Shown here: positions 1-12,300 of the stretch, piece by piece
Layout of the letters: each line of letters starts with the position of its first letter
Position numbering within the stretch: the stretch's first letter is position 1
Origin: Bacteroidota bacterium
GTDB taxonomy: Bacteria; Bacteroidota; Bacteroidia; Bacteroidales; WCHB1-69
Direction of reading: 5' to 3'
Assembly (NCBI GenBank): GCA_029570835.1
Contig: JAKPTX010000140.1
Location: forward strand, 1-64,000
DNA length: 64,000 nucleotides
The notes under the pieces: model-generated
Told to the model about the DNA's origin: nothing
What the model saw: only the letters and a program-made list of their open reading frames with translations
Database searches by the model: none
Translations under genes and position numbers: made by a program

Positions 1-558
1 ATCATCGGCAATTCCTTTTTCGATCTCTTCCAATATCTTTCTTATTTTCTCTTCTAATTTGGCTTTGTTTTTTTCGACAGTTTTACGCCAAACAAAGGTG
101 TAGCGACCAGCACGTGATTCAATTTTTGTACCATCTATGTATGCCACATCTAAACTTAGATAACCCATATCAACGAGTAATTTAACTACTTGGGTGAAAA
201 TATCATGAATAGCATCTTTTAAGCGAGATGAACGAAAACGATTGATAGTGTTATGATCCGGAACTTGATTACCTGAAAGCCACATAAAACTAATACGATC
301 TTGAAGGGCTTTTTCTATTTTACGACACGAATAAATGTTGTTCAAATAGCCGAAAATGATCACTTTAAGCATCATTCGAGGATGATAAGAACTCGAACCT
401 CCTCCTTTGTACGTATTTACTATATCACTGATATCTAAGTTATCAACTATTTGATTAACTAAACGAGCGGGTGAATCTGCCGGAAGTTTTTCATCTAAAC
501 TTGGAGGAAAAAGAAGAACTTGTCCTTGAGGGTAATCTTTAAATACAGCTTTTGTCAT
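1..558 (-). mobile_element. Transposase, IS1182-like (DUF772 N-terminal region), 5' part only; continues past the left window edge
   Basis: Minus-strand translation from the ATG at 558: MTKAVFKDYPQGQVLLFPPSLDEKLPADSPARLVNQIVDNLDISDIVNTYKGGGSSSYHPRMMLKVIIFGYLNNIYSCRKIEKALQDRISFMWLSGNQVPDHNTINRFRSSRLK..., typical of IS1182/IS5-group transposase N-termini. Candidate -7 box CAAAGATA (revcomp TATCTTTG) at 576-583. Confidence 0.85.
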
Positions 559-649
559 ATCCCTTTAATTTTATGCAAAGATACTAAAAATCAATGAGAT
601 AGAGGTGAAAAATAACAAAAAAATAGCAAAAAAATCAAAGAAAAAACAT

Positions 650-687
650 AAAAAAAAGAGGCTGTTTTTACTTTTGAGACAGCCTCT
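650..687 (-). terminator. Rho-independent terminator downstream of floA (may coincide with the IS end)
   Basis: Minus strand AGAGGCTGT-ctcaaaagtaaaa-ACAGCCTCT followed by a T run; 9-bp perfect stem. Confidence 0.75.
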
Positions 688-717
688 ACTAATCGAACAA
701 ATAAATTAAATTATTCG

Positions 718-1686
718 CTATTTGCCATCTTTTCTGGGTTTACCAATAGAATCTCTCATTTGGGTGTCCGCTTTGATGTTTTCTAATCTGTAATAGTCCA
801 TAACGCCTAAATTGCCATTTCTAAAAGCTTCAGCTAATGCCAATGGGATTTCAGCTTCTGCCAAAATCACTTTCGCACGAGCTTCTTGCGCTTTAGCCAC
901 CATCTCTTGCTCAGTTGCTACTGCCATAGCACGTCTCTCTTCAGCTTTCGCTTGTGCAATGTTTTTATCCGCATTGGCTTGGTCCATTTGAAGAATAGCA
1001 CCGATGTTTTTACCTACGTCAACGTCAGCAATGTCAATAGATAGAATTTCAAATGCAGTTCCGGAGTCTAACCCTTTGGACAACACCAACTTAGAAATTG
1101 AGTCAGGATTTTCCAACACCGACTTATGTGAAGCTGCAGATCCGATAGCAGATACAATCCCTTCACCTACACGTGCTACGATGGTTTCTTCTCCGGCACC
1201 TCCAACCAATTGTCTGATATTGGTTCTCACGGTTACTCTTGCCTTGGCAATCAACTGAATCCCATCCTTCGCAACAGCAGCAACAGGAGGAGTGTCAATC
1301 ACTTTTGGATTAACAGAGGTTTGGATTGCTTCCAAAATATCTCTTCCTGCCAAATCGATAGCAGTAGCTGCTTTAAAATCCAAAGGAATATTGGCTTTAT
1401 CCGCAGAAATCAATGCATTAATAACAGGAGGAACACGACCACCTGCCAAATAGTGTGCTTCCAACTCATCTCTATTGAGTTTGATTCCGGCTTTTGTTCC
1501 TGTAATTAATCCATTTACAATAATGCTGGGGGGTACTTTTCTCCATCTCATCAAAATCAACTGAAGAAGCGAGATTCTAACCCCATTAAGCAAGGCATTA
1601 AACCACAATCCCAGTGGTACAAGCCATAAAAATAAGAATAATAAAAAGATTACTGCAACAATAATCAAAATTGAAAAAGGATCCAT
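718..1686 (-). CDS. floA: Flotillin-like protein FloA (UPF0365)
   Basis: 322 aa; N-terminal membrane hairpin, flotillin core ([40 protein letters not shown]); next to an NfeD gene as expected. Confidence 0.93.
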   Translation of the reverse strand: MDPFSILIIVAVIFLLFLFLWLVPLGLWFNALLNGVRISLLQLILMRWRKVPPSIIVNGLITGTKAGIKLNRDELEAHYLAGGRVPPVINALISADKANIPLDFKAATAIDLAGRDILEAIQTSVNPKVIDTPPVAAVAKDGIQLIAKARVTVRTNIRQLVGGAGEETIVARVGEGIVSAIGSAASHKSVLENPDSISKLVLSKGLDSGTAFEILSIDIADVDVGKNIGAILQMDQANADKNIAQAKAEERRAMAVATEQEMVAKAQEARAKVILAEAEIPLALAEAFRNGNLGVMDYYRLENIKADTQMRDSIGKPRKDGK

Positions 1687-1692
1687 AAATAT

Positions 1693-2151
1693 TTATTTAA
1701 GTTTAACAATAATTTTATTTTCATCAATTTGAAATATGACAATCTCTTGATTTTGATCAATAAAGCCTAAGTGTGAAAACACTTCTACTTCCTGATCTCC
1801 AAAAAGAGCCTTTCCTCCGGGTGCCAAACGCGAAATGGTTACTCCCTCCATTCCTACTTCCAATTCAGAAGGCAACACATTTACTTTACTATCTATTTCT
1901 GTTGTCAGAGCCATCTTTTTCCACGTTTTAGAGCGTAAAAAGAGAATCACTGTACCAATAATAAAAACAGCAGTAATCAGCAAAGTAATATTCCCAGCCC
2001 ACAAACCGAAATGGACATACGAAAGTATTACTCCGGCAATAACAAAAAGTGCCCCAATGATTCCCACAATTCCTCCCGGCAACACCAACACTTCCAACAT
2101 CAAAGCCAGAACACCCAAAACGATTAAAAAAATGATAACAAACCAGCCCAT
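1693..2151 (-). CDS. NfeD-like membrane protein with C-terminal OB domain
   Basis: 152 aa; TM segments then VGMEGVTISRLAPGGKALFGDQEVEVFSHLGFIDQNQEIVI; adjacent to floA. Confidence 0.85.
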   Translation of the reverse strand: MGWFVIIFLIVLGVLALMLEVLVLPGGIVGIIGALFVIAGVILSYVHFGLWAGNITLLITAVFIIGTVILFLRSKTWKKMALTTEIDSKVNVLPSELEVGMEGVTISRLAPGGKALFGDQEVEVFSHLGFIDQNQEIVIFQIDENKIIVKLK

Positions 2152-2154
2152 AAT

Positions 2155-3447
2155 CTACGAATTAACACGAATAATATAATAATTTTTCTTTCCTCTTTGT
2201 ACCAAAATATATTTGTTATTCAGCAAACTATCTGCTGAAACTACAAAGGTGTCATCTATTTTACTTTTGTTGATCGAAAGTGCATTCTCTTTTAGAGTAC
2301 GTCTTACCTCACTCTTAGACTGAAAAACAGGCGCTTGGTCAGTCAAGAAGTCCACAATAGAGATTTGTGCATCGATCTGATCACGAGACACTTCAAATAG
2401 AGGAACACCTTCAAAAACAGCTAAAAAGTTCTTCTCTGATAGTGTAGCTAACGTTTCAGTAGTTCCTTTACCAAACAAAATTTCCGAGGCACTTACCGCT
2501 GCCTCATATTCCTCCTCGGAGTGAACACGAATCGTCAACTCTTTCGCCAATGCTTTCTGTAGTACTCTCAAATGAGGGGCTTCTTCATGTTGTTTCTCCA
2601 TTTCAAGAATCTCCTCCTGAGAATAAAAAGTAAAGATCCGGATATACTTTTTGCTATCTTCATCGGAACAGTTGAGCCAGAATTGGTAGAAACTGTATGG
2701 AGAAGTCTTATCGGGATCTAACCAGACATTCCCTTGCTCCGTTTTCCCAAACTTCCCGCCATCCGCCTTTGTGATGAGTGGACAAGTGAGAGCAAACGCT
2801 TCTCCCCCAACCTTCCTTCTGATCAACTCAGTACCGGTTGTGATATTACCCCACTGATCTGATCCCCCCATTTGTAATTTACATCCATAATTTTCATACA
2901 AATATAGAAAATCATACCCCTGCACTAACTGATAGGTAAACTCAGTAAATGACATTCCTTCACCTTCACCGGATAGTCTCTTTTTAACCGAATCTTTAGC
3001 CATCATATAGTTGACTGTCAAGTGTTTCCCGACATCACGAATAAAGTCTAAAAAGGAGAACTGACTCATCCAGTCATAGTTATTCACCATAATAGCTGCA
3101 TTGGAATCGCTGGCATCAAAATTGAGAAATTTTGATAGTTGCTGCTTGATTTTTTCCTGATTATATCTTAAAGTTTCAAGATCCAATAAATTACGCTCTT
3201 GCGATTTCCCTGAAGGATCACCGATCATTCCTGTGGCTCCACCCAATAGAGCAATTGGAGTATGTCCTGACCGTTGAAAATGGCTCAACATCATCACACT
3301 CACCAAATGTCCAATATGAAGTGAATCTGCAGTAGGATCAATGCCCACATAAGCTTTAGTAGGTTCTTTCATCAACAACTCTTCAGTTCCCGGCATCATA
3401 TCATGAATCATGCCTCTCCATCGTAATTCTTCAACAAAATTCTTCAT
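2155..3447 (-). CDS. tyrS: Tyrosyl-tRNA synthetase
   Basis: 430 aa; [40 protein letters not shown] motifs and C-terminal S4 domain. Confidence 0.97.
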   Translation of the reverse strand: MKNFVEELRWRGMIHDMMPGTEELLMKEPTKAYVGIDPTADSLHIGHLVSVMMLSHFQRSGHTPIALLGGATGMIGDPSGKSQERNLLDLETLRYNQEKIKQQLSKFLNFDASDSNAAIMVNNYDWMSQFSFLDFIRDVGKHLTVNYMMAKDSVKKRLSGEGEGMSFTEFTYQLVQGYDFLYLYENYGCKLQMGGSDQWGNITTGTELIRRKVGGEAFALTCPLITKADGGKFGKTEQGNVWLDPDKTSPYSFYQFWLNCSDEDSKKYIRIFTFYSQEEILEMEKQHEEAPHLRVLQKALAKELTIRVHSEEEYEAAVSASEILFGKGTTETLATLSEKNFLAVFEGVPLFEVSRDQIDAQISIVDFLTDQAPVFQSKSEVRRTLKENALSINKSKIDDTFVVSADSLLNNKYILVQRGKKNYYIIRVNS

Positions 3448-3453
3448 CTCTAT

Positions 3454-4959
3454 CTATTGTTTTTCCATTCGTTCTTGTTTGAGCTGCTCAATCCGTTCAT
3501 GTTGTTCTAAAAAGGTAGGAATGGCACTCATCTCTATTCTTTTATTTAAAATGATCTTATGGGTTTTATTGTCAATTATAAACATCGTTGGATTTCCAAT
3601 AATGTTATAAGCTGCAATATAGTCTATATTAGCGGAATTACCCCCGACATTAAGCCATGGATAATTTTTTTCCTTCACATATTTCTTCAACCTTTCTTTA
3701 TCCGGATCACTTCCGATAGCATACACATCAAAATTACGTTGTCCAATTGCTTCCAATGAATCATAAACAGCTCTCAAATGCTCTGATTCTGTTTTACAGG
3801 TATGGCAAGCAGGGTCATAGAACCAGAGAATAACATAAGGCTTCTTCATATTGTAAGAAGAGTGCCATTGATTAAAATCGGTGGTGAAAGAAGTATCCGG
3901 CATAATGATTTCCGGAGCAATCTTCCCTATTAAAGTAGGTTCCAAACCCTTAACCCGACGTTCGTACTTACCCAAAAGTTCTTCATCAATCCAATAGCAT
4001 TTCCCTTTCAACTGATTTTCGTTGGCAATGTGGACAAACACCGCATCATGTCCAATAATTTTACTGGTTTCAAAAATATAAGAGAGCCTTTCTACAAAAT
4101 AGCGATACATAACACTATCCTCTTCTGTCTTTTGAATTACCATATCAACGTAATGATTAATCGTATCCGGTTCATGTAACCACAAAATCTGGTTAAAATA
4201 TTCGTTCATTGCTCTTTCTAAAGAGGGCAAATAAATGAAACGATCATCCGTTAAATCAAAATTATCCCAGTAGTGAGTCCGATAGTAGACAGCCTGAAAG
4301 TTAGAATCAATTGTTCCATCATCTCTCACTGGAGGATCCGGAATCTCTATTTGACGATACGATTTTTGCAATTTAGAAAAAAGAAAGTTAGGGTTCTTCT
4401 CAATCAACTCAGTAATAAACTGCTCCATTTCTGAATTGATATCCCGAACTTTTTGATTATAAAATTCAAGACTATCCTCGTTGGTCTCCTTGTACTCATT
4501 AATCTTCTCTTGATACTCCCTTACCTGCATCTGAGCTTGAACCGTTTTTCTTTGAAAACGAAGCATCTCTTCATTTTGTGGAGAGTTTTTAACACTAAAA
4601 TTTCTTACATCTCCCAGTGTATCAATAAAATAAGTAAATTCTTGACCCCCATCAATGATAAAGTTAAGATAAGGTTTTCTATCTTGAGAAACTAAAGTAT
4701 AAAGTCCCTCTTCATAAGGATTATCTCCCTTAAACAAAAAGGCACTTCTTCCGTCATTTCTAGCGGAATCCCTTAACATAAGTTTCTCCCGATAGTGAAT
4801 TGCCAAGTAAATAATAGAATCTTGAGCTCCATCAATCTTAATCGCAATGTGATGTCCCTTACTCTTATTTTTAGTCCCCCCTTTCCCTCTTTGAGCAAGT
4901 ACAGGATTGGAGGATAACAGTATAATAAAAAACAATAAAAATATTCCTATTCTTCTCAT
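3454..4959 (-). CDS. TlpA/thioredoxin-fold protein (DUF4369/DUF5106-like N-terminal region)
   Basis: 501 aa; signal peptide; C-terminal WFYDPACHTCKTESEHL (CHTC) and NPTMFIIDN. Confidence 0.8.
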   Translation of the reverse strand: MRRIGIFLLFFIILLSSNPVLAQRGKGGTKNKSKGHHIAIKIDGAQDSIIYLAIHYREKLMLRDSARNDGRSAFLFKGDNPYEEGLYTLVSQDRKPYLNFIIDGGQEFTYFIDTLGDVRNFSVKNSPQNEEMLRFQRKTVQAQMQVREYQEKINEYKETNEDSLEFYNQKVRDINSEMEQFITELIEKNPNFLFSKLQKSYRQIEIPDPPVRDDGTIDSNFQAVYYRTHYWDNFDLTDDRFIYLPSLERAMNEYFNQILWLHEPDTINHYVDMVIQKTEEDSVMYRYFVERLSYIFETSKIIGHDAVFVHIANENQLKGKCYWIDEELLGKYERRVKGLEPTLIGKIAPEIIMPDTSFTTDFNQWHSSYNMKKPYVILWFYDPACHTCKTESEHLRAVYDSLEAIGQRNFDVYAIGSDPDKERLKKYVKEKNYPWLNVGGNSANIDYIAAYNIIGNPTMFIIDNKTHKIILNKRIEMSAIPTFLEQHERIEQLKQERMEKQ

Positions 4960-4960
4960 T

Positions 4961-6334
4961 TTATTTTGATTTTGATTTAATTATATTAGTCGTGTACTCT
5001 TCAAAAAAGTTCCCAATTTTGTTTAACGGAATATGTCTGCCAATTATTTTATGATTTTTATCAATGATAAAAAGTCCGGGTGTGGCTACCAAATCAAAAA
5101 AATCTAATAAATCATAATTGGGATCTCCCATTGCATAACTCAAATTGATCCAGTCAATTTCATACTCCTGAGAAAAATGATTCCAACGCTCTAAATCATC
5201 CGTTACAGAGACTGCAAAAACTTCAAAACTATATTTTGATTTAAAATTTTTATAAAATTTATATAAAATTGGAGTTTCTATCACACATTCATCACAGTCG
5301 GGATCCCAAAACCATAAAATAGTATAATCCGCCTGAATATCAGAAGTACCCACTTCTTCTCCTTTACCATTATATGCCGTAATTGGCTCAATCGTGTGAT
5401 TAACGAACGACTGGCGCTTTCTTTCAGCCACCAAAGGATAAACTCGCTGATAAGATTCGTCATAAATTCCCCATCGGTCCTGTACCGGATCAAAATAGTG
5501 ATCAAAAAGATATACAAAGAGGGTATCTGTTCGTGGATGATTACTCATAAAAATCCTCATCAATTGATTAGTATAGTAAACTTGCGCTTCACGATTCGGT
5601 TCTTCCTGAAAAGCATCAATAGTACCATCTAAAAAATGGTCAATTACTTCAATCCAATCACATTCATGATCATAAGTTGCCATCAACAATTCTGTAAAAT
5701 AAAATCTTAAATCAGGAGTTATCGGTGTACGTAACAATCGGACATCTTTAAAGTTAACACCATCAAAATAATGCTTCATCATGTACTGATTCAGCTCATG
5801 TTCATGGGGAATACTATCTTTAAAAAGTATTTGATACTCAATTGATTCGATTGGATTATACTCCATAGCCCGGATATACTCAGTGAGCAGTGAATGAGGC
5901 GAGGTTTCCATGTAAAGGGAGACCCCTTCTCCTGATACACCGTTCTTTTGATATTCTAAAAAAATTTTATTTTTTTCACTCTTTTTTATGAAATAAAAAT
6001 CAAGGGGGGAGTCAAAATGGGTCTCTATCCGCACTCTTGTGCTCTCCTCTAGAATCAGTTGAAAAAGGGGAATGTACTCCTGTGTCAGTACAGTATAGAT
6101 TCCGGGATTCAATTCCTGTTTTTTGCTCTTAAAACGAAATAAATCTTTTCTTCCCGCAGCAGAATCTACAATAAAAGAGTTTTTCCCGTAGTAACCCTCT
6201 AAATAAAGCATCTCAGTTTTTGCGTCTTTGAGTTTGATATCAATTTGATATCCGACACCTGCTGAAAAGGCAAAAAAGGAAGACAACAAGTTGATACCAA
6301 TAGCAAGTAATAGTAGTAGATAGCCTCGTCTCAT
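4961..6334 (-). CDS. TlpA/thioredoxin-fold protein, paralogue of the adjacent ORF
   Basis: 457 aa; WFWDPDCDECVIETPIL (CDEC), ATPGLFIIDKNHKIIG; same architecture as 3454..4959. Confidence 0.8.
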   Translation of the reverse strand: MRRGYLLLLLAIGINLLSSFFAFSAGVGYQIDIKLKDAKTEMLYLEGYYGKNSFIVDSAAGRKDLFRFKSKKQELNPGIYTVLTQEYIPLFQLILEESTRVRIETHFDSPLDFYFIKKSEKNKIFLEYQKNGVSGEGVSLYMETSPHSLLTEYIRAMEYNPIESIEYQILFKDSIPHEHELNQYMMKHYFDGVNFKDVRLLRTPITPDLRFYFTELLMATYDHECDWIEVIDHFLDGTIDAFQEEPNREAQVYYTNQLMRIFMSNHPRTDTLFVYLFDHYFDPVQDRWGIYDESYQRVYPLVAERKRQSFVNHTIEPITAYNGKGEEVGTSDIQADYTILWFWDPDCDECVIETPILYKFYKNFKSKYSFEVFAVSVTDDLERWNHFSQEYEIDWINLSYAMGDPNYDLLDFFDLVATPGLFIIDKNHKIIGRHIPLNKIGNFFEEYTTNIIKSKSK

Positions 6335-6341
6335 AAATTAG

Positions 6342-9300
6342 TTATTGCTTAATTAGTTTTTTCACCGAAATCAATTGATCCTGATTATAAAACTCAACGA
6401 AATAGAAGCCCACTGATAAAGAGCTTGCACAATAGTAAGTAGAAGAACCGTCCCAAATAACATAATCTATCTGTTTACCGGATAAATCTCTGATCACAAA
6501 GTGTGTTCCCTTCAATTCATCTGAAACCGTAATTTGGAAATCCGATTGAGTTGGATTAGGGAAGATCGCAATCTTACGATCCAATACAAACTCATCAACT
6601 GAAACGGTCGATTCTATGTGTAATGTTGCCGGAATCGATACCCCGCATTCATTTACACCATAAACACTTAAAATACCGGTTCCTGTGGTATTCACCGTTA
6701 AATTAACAGAGGAAGAGGTAGATGGTGATAGAGTCCAGGTAGGATTGCTGATAGACCATTCAAAAGAGTTGGCATATAATGGATTATCTACTACATAGGT
6801 ATAATTGCCGGGAGTATGAATATTCGCTGTACCCGATATTGTTTCGGGAAGCACCGGTTTAGGTTTAACCGTCAACGATAATCGGATAATACTATCACAT
6901 CCTAATACGGTTGTCAAGTTTCTGTAAAAATAAAAGAGTCCCGCTTGATTTTGCTGTGAAATTGTAAAACCATATCCGTTATAGGTTGCCCCCTGGCAGA
7001 TCTCAGCAGCTTTTTCAATGTGATAAGCCGGATTCACAATAACAGTAAACAGCATACTTTGCGAACATCCAAACAGATTTGTTCCTGTAACACTATAAGT
7101 TGATGTTGTTGCCGGTACCAGCATTATTGTGGGAGTAGTTTCACCGGTACTCCACTCATATTGGTCGGCACCCCCTCCTAAAATGTAAGTAGAATCCCCT
7201 TCACAAATAGTGAGATTACCCGTCAATTGGAGGTTTGGAGCCGGTAAAAGCGTTACAGTAGTGGATGCTGTAGCACTACATCCCTGAGAATCTGTAACGG
7301 TAACAGAGTAGAACCCGCCATCAGTTACATGAATTGTAGCATTGTGTGAATCATTACTCCAGAGATAGGAAGTACCACCTGTAGCTTGTAATGTTGCAAT
7401 ACTACCTGTACAAACTGAAAGCGGATCTGTAATGGTTACAACGGGTAAAGGGGCGCTATTAATATACCTGTGAGTTGTGGCTGAACACCCACTTTGAGAA
7501 ACCGTTACACTATATAGCCCCGGAATAGAAATTTCGATTTGAGAAGTTGTATCACCGGTACTCCACTGGTAACTGTCTCCACCCGTAGCAATCAATACCA
7601 TCTCCCCTCCTTCACAAAAATAATCATTACCATAAAGCAGTGGTTCAGGTAACGGATTAACATTCACCGGTTTATTCACTACCACACTGCACCCGTATAC
7701 ATTGGATACCGTGCAGGAGTACGAGGTTGATGAAGCTGGGTTAACAGTGATTACAGAAGTTGTAGCCTGATTACTCCATAAGTATGATGAGCCTCCTACA
7801 GCTTCCAACGTTAATACATTACCTTCACATACCGTAGCCTCTCCAATAATAGAAGCAGTCGGATTAGGATTCACAATGAGTGTTATAGAGGTTGGCACAG
7901 AACAACCCAATGAGTTGGATACCGTTACGGTATAGGTTCCGGCATCTGATACGGTAATTGAATTGCTATTGACACCTGTGGACCAAAGATATTGATTCCC
8001 TCCCGTTGCCGTCAATGTTGCACTAGCCCCTTCACAAATAGGAGCTCCACCTGAAATAGCAGCAGCGGGTAAAGGTAAAGGGTTAACAACTACTGAGGTA
8101 GACTTTACACAACCATTGGACCCTGTGGCTGTTAATGAATATTGAGTAGAAGTCGATGGAGTAACAGTAATAGAATTGCTTGTACTCCCATTCGACCATA
8201 AATACTGAATTGCATTGACTGCACTAAGGGTAGTACTACTACCTAAACAGGGCGATAGATTCCCTGAAATCTGAACAGCAGGAATACTCTTTTGGGTAAT
8301 ATTCTTTGAAACAGTAGCAATACATCCATTCAGATCTGTAGCAGTTACTGAATAGATGCCCGGTGTATTGAGTGAAATAGAGCTTCCGGTACTTCCATTA
8401 CTCCAGGAATAAGTAACCTGGTTTACACTATGGGCTGTTAAAATCAGGGTCGACCCTTGACAAAAAGCTGAATCTCCAACAATGGAAACCTGAGGTGTAG
8501 GCCTTACTGAAATCACCGTAGAAAGGGAGTCACTACACCCATGTTGATCTATAACAGTCACAGAATAGGTTCCCGCTGCTGTAGGATTCATCGTAGCTGT
8601 CGACACCCCATTACTCCAAAAATAGGTAACCCCACCTGATGCGGTCAATGTTCCGGTTTCTCCCTCGCAAATAGAACTATTTCCGGTAATTACTGGAATA
8701 GGTAGAGCATGTTTAGTTACAGTTACTTGAGCGGTAGACATACAACCATAAGAAGATGTTCCTGATACGGAATAGGTCCCTCCTTCATTTAAAACTACGG
8801 AAGGAGTAGACGCACCTGTATTCCATTGATAAACTGCAGCTCCTTGAGCAGTAATCTCTGTTTGTCCTCCTTCACAAAATGATAAATTACCGGTTACGGT
8901 AATAACAGGATAGGGACGAACATTTACCCTGATTGATGCTGATTTGGTACATCCATTGGAACTGGTAACCACAACAGTATAATTAGTTGATGTGGAAGGT
9001 GTTACATTAATAAAAGGAGTTGTTTGTCCATTACTCCACATGTAAGTGGATCCGGAAGTTGAATTAACCATTAAAAAGGCAGATTCTCCGGTACAAATAT
9101 TAGTATCTCCGGCGATTACAACATTGGGTAGAGGATGTGCAACTACTGTTTTGGATACCTCTCCGGTACATCCTCTGGAATCGGTGGCTGTAACTGAATA
9201 GGTCCCGGTTTGATTCACAGAAATATAGGATCCTGATGACCCATTACTCCACACATAGCTTGACCCTCCGGATACTATCAGATTGACAGATGAGCCGGAA

Positions 9301-12300
9301 CAAAACTCGGATGGTCCTGAAATTGTTGGTGTAGGAGCCGGATGCACTGTCGTAGTTGCCGATACCGTTGCGCTACATCCTGCACTATTGGTTACGGTTA
9401 CACTATAGGTTCCTGCACCGGTTGCAATCATAACGGAATCGGAGGTACCATCGTTCCACAGGTAAGTTCTCCCTCCCGATGCCGTTAAAACGCTTGATGC
9501 ATTGGAACAGAAGGCACGGTTACCACTGATTACAGGGGTAGGCTTAGGGTTCATCACTACCGGAATTGAGGCAACGCCCGTACATCCATTCGCAGCAGTA
9601 ACAGTAACAGAGTAGGTTCCGGGAATGGTAATAGAATTGGCTTGTGTACTAGTGCCATTACTCCACATATAAGCGCTACCACCGGTTGCAGTCAACAGCG
9701 TAGAACCACCTTGACAGAATGCAGGGGTTCCTAAAATTGAGACCGTTGGTTTTGCTTTCACTACTACGGAACTCATGTGGGTAGCTGTACAACCAAAACT
9801 ATTGGAAACAGTAACAACATAGTGACCTGAAGTGGAAACCTCAATTCCTGCAGTTTGCGCTCCGGTTGACCATACATAACTATCACCCCCACCTGCTGTC
9901 AAAATTGTAGTTTCACCTTGACAAATTGATGTTTCTCCAATAATTGTAGCAGTGGGTTTGGGATGCACATTGAGTGTAATCAACTCTACAGCACTACAAC
10001 CTAATGAATTGGTTACAGTAACATAATAGAAAGAAGTTTGTGTAGGAGTCAAAAAAACGGTTGGGGAAGTTTGATTATCGATACTCCACAGGTAAGAGGT
10101 TCCTCCACTGGCTGTAAGTACGGTTGACTCTCCGATACAAATATCGGTATCCCCGGTAATCTCAACCTGAGGTTCACTTTGTATAAAGTTGATCGACTTA
10201 ATCTTTGAACATCCATTGGAAGAGGTTACCGTAACGGTGTATAAACCTGCATCCGCAACCGTAATAGTTGCTGCAGTATCTCCGGTACTCCAGTGATATG
10301 CACCATCTCCATGAACCGTAAATTGGGTACTCTGTTCAACACATTTCACAGAATCGCCGGTGATAAACACTTCAGGTGCTGGTATGGTTTGCACCTCCGC
10401 GGATAAGGTTAGGATACACCCTTTTTCATTGGTCAAAGTGAGCTCATAAGTACCTGCTTCCTCTACTACTATGGTATCCTGAATAGCTCCGGTACTCCAT
10501 AAAAGAGAATAGTTGGAAATTTCCTCTCCCACAACTACTAAAATCTCAGTTTCATTATCACAAAACGGATCGGGAATAACCAATTCACCTTCGGGTAGAT
10601 CATTCACAATCACCAAAATAGAATCTTCAACTACACAATTATACTCATTGGTTGCTGCAATATTATAATAGGTAGTTGTATCCGGAGCTACATAGATAGA
10701 ATCTTGAGTCTCGTCTGTAGACCAAAGCAGAGCAGCATCGGAAAAGGCAACCAGCTGCACAGTATCTCCATTACAGATCTCTAGTTGAGTTTCAACAACC
10801 GTCAAAGTAGGATTGGGATGAATAACCACACCCACACTGGTAGGGGTATAACACCCGTATTGATCTGAAACAGTAACGGTATAGATTCCACTTTCCGTAA
10901 CAAACAAACTGTCCGTTTCCACACCATTGCTCCATATATAATTGGTGCCACCTATTGCCACAATTGGAGAAAGGTCTCCATCACAGCGTTCCGTATTGCC
11001 CACAATTTCAACTGTAGGTGGATTGTGAACAAAAACTGTAACCGAATCAACATAAGAACATCCATTGGGTGCAGTCAGCATTACTGAATAAGTTGTGGTT
11101 TCCAAAGGAGATACTTGAATCGATGCGTTTGTGTCTCCTGTCGACCAAATGTACTGAAATCCCGAAGAGACTTCAATCTGTGTTGATTCTCCGTGACAGA
11201 TATCAAAAATACCTGTAAACTCTACTTCCGGCATAGGAATTACAACAGGAACTATCTTTTCAAGACGATAACATCCATTATTATTTTGAGCCCTTACAAC
11301 AATTGTATCGGAATTGTATGCAGTATAACTGGCTGACTCCAATTCATCGTTCCAAATCAACAGATCCGCATTTGTAACAGGAGTAATCGTAATAGAGTCA
11401 TAATCACAGAATGGTGTTAACGGTGGTATTTCAAGAGTTGGCGACTCTTGAATCAAAATTTCTGCGGATGCCTGACTTTGATAGCAACCGAGCAAATCTG
11501 TAACCGTTACACTATAGATTCCGGAGCTCTCCGGCACTATGGACTCTGTTTCCTCTCCGGTATTCCATAAAAAGAGTTCTCCACCGGTAGCTGTAAAGCT
11601 AAAAGACTCATTATCACACACTTCATTATCCCCAAGTATTTCGGCTTGGAAAGGAGTGTAAATAGTTAAATCAATCACAATAACACTATCACATCCATCC
11701 TGAGAGGTATATTCAATATTGTAAATTCCGGTTTCAGTATAACTATGCAGTGTATCAAACACATAAGGAGATGCAGTATCACACATCACTATACGAACTG
11801 TATCATAATAGGTTGGGAACACCTCTAAATAGAGCGTATGGAAACTATTGCATGCCGATTCAAAGAGATACTCACCCGATTGATTCAGAAGCGAATCCCG
11901 GTACAACAATGGTAGTTCCGAAGCACAAATTTGAAGTTCGTTTGTATCGACAACTGTAGGAATGAGCGTAACATGGTAGGTGATCACACTGTCACATCCA
12001 TCCTCTCTTAAAAAAGAAAACGTATAGATCCCGGGATCTGAAATAAGGGTATCTTCAAGTTGGTATGGCGTTTCATCAGTACATAAGTTCAGATCAACCT
12101 GCTCAAAAAATGGACGAATATCAATCTCTACTTCCACCAAACTATCGCATCCGTTGGACATAGCAAAGCGATGTATAAAAGAGGTTGACTGTGTAAACAG
12201 CGTATCCAAAGGTTCAAAATAGTACTCTTCACAGGTTCTCACATAATGTGTACCGGCTATACTATTCAGGATCAAACCTGTTCTACCTGAATTCAACTCA

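Noticed and set aside
7035-11655. Possible CRISPR-like or satellite array
   Set aside because: Repeats are protein-level Ig/PKD domains of ~70 aa with diverged DNA, in one open frame.
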